From: Bacteroidota bacterium
GTDB lineage: Bacteria; Bacteroidota; Bacteroidia; 2-12-FULL-35-15
Direction: 5' to 3'
Assembly: GCA_947449315.1 (NCBI GenBank)
Contig: CANFRC010000007.1
Location: 1-64,000 of the forward strand
Length of the DNA: 64,000 nt
Below are positions 29,328 to 36,595 of this stretch, in pieces (position 1 is the first letter of the stretch; every line of letters starts with the position of its first letter). The translations under genes were made by a program, and so were the position numbers. Below the pieces are notes generated by a model. It made no database searches and was not told where the DNA came from. It worked only from the letters and a program-made list of their open reading frames with translations.

Positions 29328-30404
29328 CTATTTCTGAGCAATCTTCAAAAGGTACCAAGCCAAAAAGCTGAATAGCACATTCGGAATCCAAACAGCGATA
29401 AGTGGAGAAACTAATCCGCTGGCGGCAAAAGTAGTAGTGACTTGCATGAACATAATGAATGCAAAACTGATGAATATCCCCAAACCAATATGCATTCCAA
29501 TCCCCCCTCTGATCTTACGGCTGGCAATAGCAACACCAATAAGTGTTAATACAAATGTTGCAAAAGGGAATGCTGTTCTTCGGTATTTCTCAATTTCATA
29601 AACCTCAATATTGTCGGAGCCTTTTAGTTTTTCAGAATCGATAAAATTATTTAATTCAAAGTAATCCATTGTTCCTACAGTATTGTCCTTCCTTCCAAAT
29701 TCTTTTGTCGTAAAAGAAAAAGTGGTATCAATCGTTGTTCCTTTTTTAATGTATTCGTTCATCCCATTTAAGTAACGGATGTAATAGTTTTGTATCACCC
29801 AATTATTTTTAAGGCTATCCCATTTAATACTTTCTGCCATTAATTTGTAATACAATTTCCCTTTGTTGAATTTCTCGATCGAAAATTTATATCCGATATT
29901 TTCATCCGAGCTGTATCGTTCCATGTACACATAATTTCCTGGGGATAGCTGCAAATGAATATTGCGATCGTTGTTGTAATATTCATTCCGAATATATTTG
30001 TCCTCAAAGGCGATCTGCTTTTTAGTAGCATGTGGAATCACAAAATTATTCAGGTAGAGCGAAAGAATCGCGATGACGGTGGCTGATAGTATGTATGGGA
30101 ATAGTAAACGGTTGTAACTTACTCCACTGCTTAAGATCGCTACAATTTCTGTGCGGGTAGCCATTTGTGAAGTGAAAAATATAACTGCAATAAATGTGAA
30201 AAGAGGGCTAAATAAATTGAGAAAAAATGGAATGAAGTTGAAGTAGTAATCAAAAACGATCGCTTTTAAAGGCGCTTCCTTTGCAAGAAAATCATCAATC
30301 TTTTCTGAGATGTCAAATACAACTACAATAAGTATGATCAGCGCCATGGAGAAGAAAAAAGTCCCCAAAAATTTACGGATGATATATTTATCTAATAATT
30401 TCAA
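29328..30404 (-). CDS. LptF/LptG family permease
   Basis: A 358-residue inner-membrane protein of the YjgP/YjgQ family, which with LptB extracts lipopolysaccharide for transport to the outer membrane. N-terminus MKLLDKYIIRKFLGTFFFSM is typical; three N-terminal and three C-terminal membrane helices flank a periplasmic beta-jellyroll (~120-270). Whether it is the F or G subunit cannot be told from sequence reading alone. It follows tgt by 18 bases and is probably cotranscribed. Confidence 0.93.
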   Translation of the reverse strand: MKLLDKYIIRKFLGTFFFSMALIILIVVVFDISEKIDDFLAKEAPLKAIVFDYYFNFIPFFLNLFSPLFTFIAVIFFTSQMATRTEIVAILSSGVSYNRLLFPYILSATVIAILSLYLNNFVIPHATKKQIAFEDKYIRNEYYNNDRNIHLQLSPGNYVYMERYSSDENIGYKFSIEKFNKGKLYYKLMAESIKWDSLKNNWVIQNYYIRYLNGMNEYIKKGTTIDTTFSFTTKEFGRKDNTVGTMDYFELNNFIDSEKLKGSDNIEVYEIEKYRRTAFPFATFVLTLIGVAIASRKIRGGIGMHIGLGIFISFAFIMFMQVTTTFAASGLVSPLIAVWIPNVLFSFLAWYLLKIAQK

Positions 30405-30422
30405 TTTGTGTGTTTTCTAATA

Positions 30423-31553
30423 TTATAATCTGTTATTCATTTGGGCAACCATTTTATTTTTCCATTCTCTGAATGTGCCTGCTATTATTTGCTTCCGGGC
30501 TTCGCCCACTAACCACAAATAAAAAGCCAAATTGTGTATGCTTGCTATCTGAGCACCTAAATATTCCTGAGAATGCACCAGGTGGCGCAAATACGCTTTC
30601 GAGTATTCTTTATCAACGTAAGAGGTTCCATTTTCATCCAAGGGTGAAAAGTCGTCTTTCCATTTCTCGTTTTTTATATTGATCACTCCATGCTGCGTAT
30701 ATAATAATCCATGACGGGCATTACGAGTAGGTAATACACAATCAAACATATCAATTCCAAGATCTATGGATTCTAAAATATTGATAGGAGTACCAACTCC
30801 CATCAAATAGCGGGGTTTGTCGGCAGGTAATATATTGCAAACAACTTCGGTCATTGCATACATATCTTCAGCCGGTTCACCAACCGATAATCCACCAATT
30901 GCATTTCCTTCTCGGTTTTGAGCAGCAATAAATTCTGCTGATTTTGCGCGTAAGTCAGGATATACACTTCCTTGAACAATAGGGAAAAGGGTTTGTGAAT
31001 AGCCGTATTTAGCTTCTGTTTCATCAAACCGTGTGCAACAGCGTTTAAGCCATCTGTGTGTCATTTCCATGGATTTCTTTGCGTAATTGAACTCGCAGGG
31101 ATAGGGTGTACATTCATCAAATGCCATGATGATATCAGCCCCTATGGTTCTTTGAATATCCATCACATTTTCAGGGCTGAAAAAATGTTTGCTGCCATCA
31201 ATATGTGAGGTGAATTTAGCCCCTTCTTCGGTCAGCTTTCTTTGTCCGGATAGGGAATAGACCTGATAACCACCACTGTCTGTCAGTAGTGGAAAGTTCC
31301 AGCCATTAAATTGATGTAATCCACCAACTTTTTCCAGCACATCCAATCCGGGACGAAGGTATAAATGGTAGGTATTTCCTAGTATGATCTGTGCTTTAAT
31401 GTCATCTTTTAGCTCACGCTGGTGAACGGTTTTAACGGTACCTGCAGTGCCAACGGGCATAAATATGGGCGTTTGAATTGTACCATGGTCGGTAACTATT
31501 TCCCCTGCACGTGCCTTGCTGTTTTTATCGGTATGAGAGATTGTGAATTTCAA
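30423..31553 (-). CDS. tgt: tRNA-guanine transglycosylase
   Basis: A ~376-residue enzyme exchanging guanine 34 for a queuine precursor in tRNA. Family text is clear: MPVGTAGTVK, DSGGYQVYSL, GGLSVGEP and the nucleophile region FDCVLPTRNARHG. The usual zinc cysteines (CxCxxC before YSRAYLRHL) are absent: the segment reads NGTSYVDKEYSKAYLRHL; the later His in SIHNLAFYLWLV remains. The open frame reaches an ATG at 31601, but a TATCTTTG promoter box (31582-31589) lies inside that extension, so the TTG at 31553 (then KFTISHTD, like other family members) is the probable start. Confidence 0.93.
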   Translation of the reverse strand: MKFTISHTDKNSKARAGEIVTDHGTIQTPIFMPVGTAGTVKTVHQRELKDDIKAQIILGNTYHLYLRPGLDVLEKVGGLHQFNGWNFPLLTDSGGYQVYSLSGQRKLTEEGAKFTSHIDGSKHFFSPENVMDIQRTIGADIIMAFDECTPYPCEFNYAKKSMEMTHRWLKRCCTRFDETEAKYGYSQTLFPIVQGSVYPDLRAKSAEFIAAQNREGNAIGGLSVGEPAEDMYAMTEVVCNILPADKPRYLMGVGTPINILESIDLGIDMFDCVLPTRNARHGLLYTQHGVINIKNEKWKDDFSPLDENGTSYVDKEYSKAYLRHLVHSQEYLGAQIASIHNLAFYLWLVGEARKQIIAGTFREWKNKMVAQMNNRL

Positions 31554-31581
31554 ATTGTTAATTACTTTGTTTAAATCATCG

Positions 31582-31589
31582 CAAAGATA
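31582..31589 (-). promoter_or_regulatory. -7 element (TATCTTTG) of tgt
   Basis: CAAAGATA on the + strand reads TATCTTTG leftward, identical to the -7 box of rpmH. A clear TTG box at the normal distance is not seen. It implies initiation near 31575, inside the longest open frame. Confidence 0.5.
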
Positions 31590-31614
31590 ATAGAATACCA
31601 CAGACCATTACATC

Positions 31615-31622
31615 TATTTTTG
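31615..31622 (+). promoter_or_regulatory. -7 element (TATTTTTG) of the glycosyltransferase gene
   Basis: Matches TAnnTTTG; located 25 bases from the divergent tgt box, so both promoters share the same short region. No good TTG box was found. Confidence 0.4.
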
Positions 31623-31682
31623 TGATGTATCGTTACTCCTTTATCCGATAATAATAGTGAGGTGGTTTTTGATAATTATATT

Positions 31683-32816
31683 ATGGATTGGTCAGTTTTT
31701 ACAAAATTTTCGTTTGGTTTAGTTGCTTTTAGTGTTTTTTTTGTTGCACTGATGGTTCAGCTTTGGTATTATTTCGCTTACTTCAGCCGCTTAGCCTTCT
31801 ACAAAAAAAAGGAGGTTCAGGAAAATACTCCACCAGCTTCCATTATTATTTGTGCTCGGAACGAGGATGACAATCTGGTAGAGTTCCTTCCCCGTATTTT
31901 TGAACAGGAATATCCCGAATTTGAAGTGGTGGTAGTAAACGATTGTTCCTATGATAATACGGCAGATTTTTTAAAGGAATTTGCCAAGAAACACGATAAT
32001 CTGAAGATCGTTACTATCAAAGAGGACGAATATTATTCACATGGAAAAAAAGTAGCCTTAATGATGGGTATTAAAGGCGCTACGCATGAGCATTTGTTAT
32101 TGACAGATGCTGATTGCAAGCCCAATAGCAAAGATTGGCTGCGTTCTATGATGCAACATTTTTCTAATGAAACTGAAATCGTTTTGGGATATGGTGCTTA
32201 TGAGAAAAAAGCTGGTTTTTTAAATAAGCTGATACGGTTTGATACTTTTATGATCGCCTTGCAGTTTTTATCTTTTTCCCTTGCCCGTAAAACCTATATG
32301 GGCACAGGAAGGAATTTAGCATATAAAAAGTCGCTGTTTTTTAAAATGAAAGGGTTTGCTTCCCATTATTACATTGAGTCGGGTGATGACGACTTGTTTG
32401 TGAATGAGGCGGCAACAAAGCAGAATTCCAAAATAGAGGTAAGTGTAGATACGCATACCATTTCTAAAGTTAAGAAAACCTTTAAAGGTTGGTTCCGTCA
32501 GAAACGCAGACATATTACTACTTTCAAGCATTATAATGCAGGTAGTAAATTTAGATTGATGGCAATGAGCATGAGTCAGTACTTTTTTTTTATTTCATTT
32601 ATTATTGCTTTAATCCTTCAGTTTCAGCCGCTAGTTGTGCTATCGCTATTTGCTTTTCGATTGTTGATACAAATTATTATCTTTAACAAATCGATGAAGT
32701 TATTGGCTGAAAAAGATCTTTTGTTTCTCACGCCAATCATAGAATTCACATTGCTTATTGTTTATCCGATGATATCGATATCCAATATGTTCATGAAAAA
32801 GAATAAATGGAAATAA
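31683..32816 (+). CDS. Membrane-anchored glycosyltransferase family 2
   Basis: A ~377-residue glycosyltransferase with an N-terminal membrane helix (FGLVAFSVFFVALMVQL), a GT-A domain (PPASIIICARNEDDNLVEFL; VVVVNDCSYDNT; DxD in LLTDADCKPN; FRQKRRHI acceptor-loop motif) and two or three C-terminal membrane helices. It probably builds an envelope glycan or glycolipid at the inner membrane; substrate unknown. A GTG at 31662 would add seven residues; I chose the ATG because it starts with MDWSVF directly before the helix. The sigma-factor gene follows after three bases. Confidence 0.88.
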   Translation: MDWSVFTKFSFGLVAFSVFFVALMVQLWYYFAYFSRLAFYKKKEVQENTPPASIIICARNEDDNLVEFLPRIFEQEYPEFEVVVVNDCSYDNTADFLKEFAKKHDNLKIVTIKEDEYYSHGKKVALMMGIKGATHEHLLLTDADCKPNSKDWLRSMMQHFSNETEIVLGYGAYEKKAGFLNKLIRFDTFMIALQFLSFSLARKTYMGTGRNLAYKKSLFFKMKGFASHYYIESGDDDLFVNEAATKQNSKIEVSVDTHTISKVKKTFKGWFRQKRRHITTFKHYNAGSKFRLMAMSMSQYFFFISFIIALILQFQPLVVLSLFAFRLLIQIIIFNKSMKLLAEKDLLFLTPIIEFTLLIVYPMISISNMFMKKNKWK

Positions 32817-32819
32817 AAA

Positions 32820-33437
32820 ATGGACGAATTAGAATTTGATGGAAATCTTTCAGTAAAAGCTGTACATGACTATCATTTGATTCGTGCAGCGCTTGATAAA
32901 GATGATCAGAAAGCATATGCTGAACTGATGGGACGATATCGTGATTCGGTTTATTTTATGTTGTTGAAGATGGTCAATAACAAAGATGATGCAGATGATT
33001 TAACAATTGAAGCTTTTGGTAAGGCATTTAAAAGGTTAACTCAGTACACTCCCAACTACGCCTTCAGTACCTGGTTATTTAAAATTGCGTCCAATAATTG
33101 TATTGATTTTATTAGACGGAAAAAGATGAATACTTTTTCTATCGACAGGTCTTTTGAGAATGATGAAGGTGGTGAGATGAGTATGGATATAAAGGCCGAG
33201 GGGATGAATCCAGAAGAAAGCCTGGTGAAAAAGCAAAAGGTGAAGCACATGCGCGATGTTGTGGAAAAATTAAAGCCTCGCTACAGAGTGTTGGTAGAGC
33301 TCCGCTATTTTGATGAATTATCGTATGAAGAAATAGCTGAGAAATTGGAGTTGCCCTTAGGAACAGTAAAAGCACAGTTGTTCAGAGCGCGCGAATTTCT
33401 AGCAAATATTCTCAAGAATTCAGAAGGGAAAATATAG
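32820..33437 (+). CDS. RNA polymerase sigma-70 family factor (ECF-like)
   Basis: A 205-residue sigma factor with region 2 (~30-105: AYAELMGRYRDSVYFMLLKM, FSTWLFKIASNNCIDFIRR) and region 4 (~145-198: LRYFDELSYEEIAEKLELPL, GTVKAQLFRARE). No region 1 or 3, so ECF-like. No anti-sigma gene is adjacent; it is translationally close to the glycosyltransferase, suggesting one transcript. The acidic segment between the regions (ENDEGGEMSMDIKAEGMNPEE) is longer than in short ECF factors. Target genes unknown. Confidence 0.92.
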   Translation: MDELEFDGNLSVKAVHDYHLIRAALDKDDQKAYAELMGRYRDSVYFMLLKMVNNKDDADDLTIEAFGKAFKRLTQYTPNYAFSTWLFKIASNNCIDFIRRKKMNTFSIDRSFENDEGGEMSMDIKAEGMNPEESLVKKQKVKHMRDVVEKLKPRYRVLVELRYFDELSYEEIAEKLELPLGTVKAQLFRAREFLANILKNSEGKI

Positions 33438-33570
33438 TCATAATCAGAATATTAATTGTGATGTTACTCTTACGAATGCCAAGAAATCTAATTAGTTTTT
33501 ATCTGCAATTCACAATAGATTTCTCGACTCATTTCGAAATAACATCCAACAAATTATAGTACCAAAAACA

Positions 33571-34203
33571 ATGTCAGATATTGCTATTATTCTTAAGTAC
33601 TTTCCAAACCTTTCTGCCAAACAACAAGAGCAGTTTTCGCAACTACAAGACTTGTATGAACACTGGAATGCACAGATAAATGTGATCTCTCGGAAAGATA
33701 TTGATCTGTTATATGAACGTCATGTCTTACATTCATTAGGGATCGCAAAAGTGATGCAGTTTAATCCGAAGACACATGTTATGGATGTTGGATGTGGAGG
33801 AGGCTTCCCAGGAATTCCACTGGCAATTCTGTTTCCGGAGACGAATTTTTATCTGGTTGATTCTATCGGTAAAAAAATAAAAGTGGTGAATGAAGTTGCG
33901 CAAGCACTCGGATTAAAAAATATAAGAGCCGAACATAAAAGAGCAGAAGAGGTGAAGGAAAAATTTGAATTTATTATCAGTAGAGCGGTTACCGAATTTC
34001 CTACTTTTTATCGCTGGGTTCAAAACAAGATCTCTAAAAATCAATTCAATAATTTACCCAATGGCATCTTGTATTTGAAAGGTGGCGACTTAACAGAAGA
34101 GCTGAAAGAGTTTCAGAAGCGAATTGTTTTCTATAACCTGAAATACTATTTCACGGAAGAGTTTTTTGATACGAAGAAAGTTGTTTTTCTTCCCATGCAA
34201 TAG
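33571..34203 (+). CDS. rsmG: 16S rRNA (guanine527-N7)-methyltransferase
   Basis: A 210-residue SAM-dependent enzyme that methylates G527 of 16S rRNA. The RsmG signature is present: NVISRKDIDLLYERHVLHSL, then DVGCGGGFPGIPLAILFP for SAM binding and ISRAVTEFPTF. Length is normal. Convergent with the ABC exporter gene, two bases between stops. Confidence 0.96.
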   Translation: MSDIAIILKYFPNLSAKQQEQFSQLQDLYEHWNAQINVISRKDIDLLYERHVLHSLGIAKVMQFNPKTHVMDVGCGGGFPGIPLAILFPETNFYLVDSIGKKIKVVNEVAQALGLKNIRAEHKRAEEVKEKFEFIISRAVTEFPTFYRWVQNKISKNQFNNLPNGILYLKGGDLTEELKEFQKRIVFYNLKYYFTEEFFDTKKVVFLPMQ

Positions 34204-34205
34204 CA

Positions 34206-35999
34206 TTACGCTAATTGCATTTGCATATTACTCAAGTTACGGTACATGCCGTTTTCCAATTTCATCAACTCATCATGTGTTCCGCTTTCGCGGACAACCC
34301 CTTTTTCTATAACGATGATTTTATCAGCCTTACGGATGGTAGATAAACGGTGAGCTATAACAAAAGAAGTACGACCAACCATCAGTTTATCGAGTGCTTC
34401 TTGAACAACTCTTTCCGATTCTGAATCCAAGGAGCTAGTCGCTTCATCCATGATCAAAATACTCGGATCTTTCAATACAGCACGTGCAATAGCAATACGC
34501 TGACGTTGTCCTCCAGAAAGTTTAATTCCTCTTTCGCCAACAATGGTCTCAAATTTCTCTGGAAAGGTGTCGATGAATTCCAATGCATTTGCCTTACGAG
34601 CGGCCTCCACAATCTCGGAAATGCTCGCTTTCGGTTTTCCATATGCAATGTTTTCTTTGATGGTACCACCAAACAATAACACATCCTGAGGGACGATAGC
34701 CATGTTGTTTCTGAGTTCTGTTAAAGAATATGATTTTGCATCTTTCCCATCAATGTATAAGGTTCCATTTTCGGGATCATAAAAGCGTAATAATAGTCCA
34801 ATCAACGTTGATTTTCCGGAACCGCTGGGTCCAACTACCGCGATGGTTTCTCCTTTTTTTGCAGCAAGTGTAATATTCTTCAATACTTGTATCTCTTTTC
34901 TGGAAGGGTAGGTAAATGCTACATTTTCGAAATTCACATTTCCTTCTATCCTAGCATTGTTTGTGTGTTCGGATGTGATATCAAGGTCTTCGGGCTTTTC
35001 ATCCAGAATTTCAAAAACGCGTTCCACAGATCCTATCGCTTTTTGAATTTGAGCATATAGTTCAGCGATACCGCCAAAGGAAGCCCCAACAAATGCAGAG
35101 TAAAGAATGAACGAGATAAGATCACCGATCAATAACTGTCCTTTTGAAGCTAAATTAACACCATACCAGATCACGGCAACGATAGAGCCAAACAGGCAGA
35201 AAATGATAAACGACGCAAACCCTCCACGGAATTTACCACCACGGATCGCGTTTTTTACAATCTCTTCTGTACTTTTTTTATAGCGGACATTCTCGAAAAA
35301 TTCATTTGCAAAGGCTTTCACATTGCTAATTCCTTGCAATGTTTCCTCAATAATCGTATTCGATTCAGCAATTCTTTCCTGCACCTCTTTTGATGTTTTT
35401 CTTATAAACCTCCCGAAAACAACAGCAGCCACTGCTACCACAGGCACAATAGCCAGCATCATCAGCGTTAGTTTGGGTGATATAAATAGTAAAAGTGAAA
35501 TTCCGCCGATGACAAGCATGAATTGACGCAAAAATTCAGCAATTGTAGTAGTAAGGGTGTCTTGTATCTGAGAAATATCGGCCGACATTCGGCTATTCAA
35601 GTCGCCAACACGTTGCTGAACAAAATAACTCATGGGTAATGTAATCAGATGAGCATATACAGCTTGACGCAGCTTAGCTAAGGTGTTTTCTGTATAATTT
35701 ACAAAGAGGTAAATACGAAAATAGGAGAAAACCGATTGTAGACTTAAAACAAGAATCAGATAAAGTCCGATATCATTGATCTTCGAAAAATCTTTTTGTT
35801 CAATTGTTTTTACGAGTCCGCCAAGCATCATCGGAAATAACAAAGCCGTGCCACCAGTTAAAAGAAGAAAAAACAGACCTAAATAGAGCTTCCATTTGTG
35901 TTTTCCAACATATTGAAAGATGCGTAATGCCTTTTTTAAGGATGTTTTATTGACTTTCGCTTTCGGTAAATCGTCCGTTTCTTTAACTTTTCTTGCCAT
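34206..35999 (-). CDS. ABC exporter, fused membrane and ATPase domains (MsbA-like)
   Basis: A 597-residue half-transporter. Six membrane helices lie in ~35-325; the ATPase domain has Walker A GPSGSGKST (~387-395), signature LSGGQRQR, Walker B ILIMDEATSSLD and the switch His in IAHRLSTIRKAD. Such proteins work as dimers and export lipids or drugs; MsbA-type lipid A export is possible but not shown. A TACATTTG box at 36018-36025 is a likely -7 element, putting the leader at ~10 bases. Confidence 0.93.
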   Translation of the reverse strand: MARKVKETDDLPKAKVNKTSLKKALRIFQYVGKHKWKLYLGLFFLLLTGGTALLFPMMLGGLVKTIEQKDFSKINDIGLYLILVLSLQSVFSYFRIYLFVNYTENTLAKLRQAVYAHLITLPMSYFVQQRVGDLNSRMSADISQIQDTLTTTIAEFLRQFMLVIGGISLLLFISPKLTLMMLAIVPVVAVAAVVFGRFIRKTSKEVQERIAESNTIIEETLQGISNVKAFANEFFENVRYKKSTEEIVKNAIRGGKFRGGFASFIIFCLFGSIVAVIWYGVNLASKGQLLIGDLISFILYSAFVGASFGGIAELYAQIQKAIGSVERVFEILDEKPEDLDITSEHTNNARIEGNVNFENVAFTYPSRKEIQVLKNITLAAKKGETIAVVGPSGSGKSTLIGLLLRFYDPENGTLYIDGKDAKSYSLTELRNNMAIVPQDVLLFGGTIKENIAYGKPKASISEIVEAARKANALEFIDTFPEKFETIVGERGIKLSGGQRQRIAIARAVLKDPSILIMDEATSSLDSESERVVQEALDKLMVGRTSFVIAHRLSTIRKADKIIVIEKGVVRESGTHDELMKLENGMYRNLSNMQMQLA

Positions 36000-36017
36000 A
36001 TTACTATTTTAGAGCCA

Positions 36018-36025
36018 CAAATGTA
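36018..36025 (-). promoter_or_regulatory. -7 element (TACATTTG) of the ABC exporter gene
   Basis: CAAATGTA on the + strand; matches TAnnTTTG leftward, 19 bases from the ATG at 35999. No TTG at 17-23 bases. Confidence 0.4.
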
Positions 36026-36148
36026 TGATTTTTTAAGGCTACTGTTTCTAATACAAAATATTCTGCCTTTTGTTTGAAACGCTAGAAAGCATAAAATACC
36101 TTAAAAAGGCTTGATTTTGAGGTTTATAGTCAATATTCGAAGAAAAAG

Positions 36149-36178
36149 TTTGTAGAAAAGAAAAAGTTATTATCTTTG
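36149..36178 (+). promoter_or_regulatory. Promoter of rpmH, near-ideal Bacteroidota form
   Basis: TTTG at 36149-36152, 18 bases, TATCTTTG at 36171-36178. It is the best promoter in the window and precedes a highly expressed ribosomal gene. Leader length is about 65 bases. Confidence 0.8.
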
Positions 36179-36251
36179 CAATCCGAATTTAAGAAAAGAA
36201 ACTAACTAATAGTTCTTCAAATTAATCAGAAGGGCATAACATAAGTAAACA

Positions 36252-36413
36252 ATGAAAGCATTACGTACGTACCAACCGTCAAGAAAGAAAAGAGTTAACA
36301 AACATGGTTTCCGTGAGAGAATGGCATCTGCAAATGGACGCAGAGTATTGGCATCTCGCAGAGCGAAAGGAAGAAAGAAATTAACTGTTTCTGACGAAAG
36401 AACTCATAAATAA
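36252..36413 (+). CDS. rpmH: 50S ribosomal protein L34
   Basis: A 53-codon ORF reading [20 protein letters not shown] then [20 protein letters not shown], unmistakable bL34. It is basic and binds 23S rRNA. It sits alone with its own promoter and terminator; rnpA and dnaA, its neighbours in many bacteria, are not here. Too short to be caught by most ORF-length cut-offs. Confidence 0.98.
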   Translation: MKALRTYQPSRKKRVNKHGFRERMASANGRRVLASRRAKGRKKLTVSDERTHK

Positions 36414-36415
36414 AT

Positions 36416-36455
36416 CAATTTGAAAATGATTCAATTTGAAAATTAGATAATTAAA
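36416..36455 (+). repeat. AT-rich direct repeat (CAATTTGAAAATKATT units)
   Basis: Two consecutive units, CAATTTGAAAATGATT and CAATTTGAAAATTAGATAATT, start three bases after the rpmH stop. An inverted relative lies at 36561-36595. This wording is common in Bacteroidota intergenic DNA. Confidence 0.6.
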
Positions 36456-36483
36456 TGCTTCTCCAACGAGAAGCATTTTTTTT
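36453..36483 (+). terminator. Rho-independent terminator of rpmH
   Basis: AAATGCTTCTC (36453-36463), loop CAAC, GAGAAGCATTT (36468-36478), then more T to 36484: 11-bp stem plus T-run. Confidence 0.92.
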
Positions 36484-36560
36484 GCCCTAAAATGTTGAAA
36501 ACCTATTATAAAAATTCAGAACAAAAAGACCCGAAAAACAATAATTTCGTACACAATTAC

Positions 36561-36595
36561 AAATTGGTTCATTTTCAAATTTTCAAATTAAATAT
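36561..36595 (-). repeat. AT-rich repeat, inverted relative of 36416-36455
   Basis: Its reverse complement contains AATTTGAAAATTTGAAAATG, matching the units behind rpmH in opposite orientation. It ends at the carB start codon, so it must be the carB leader. Confidence 0.55.
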
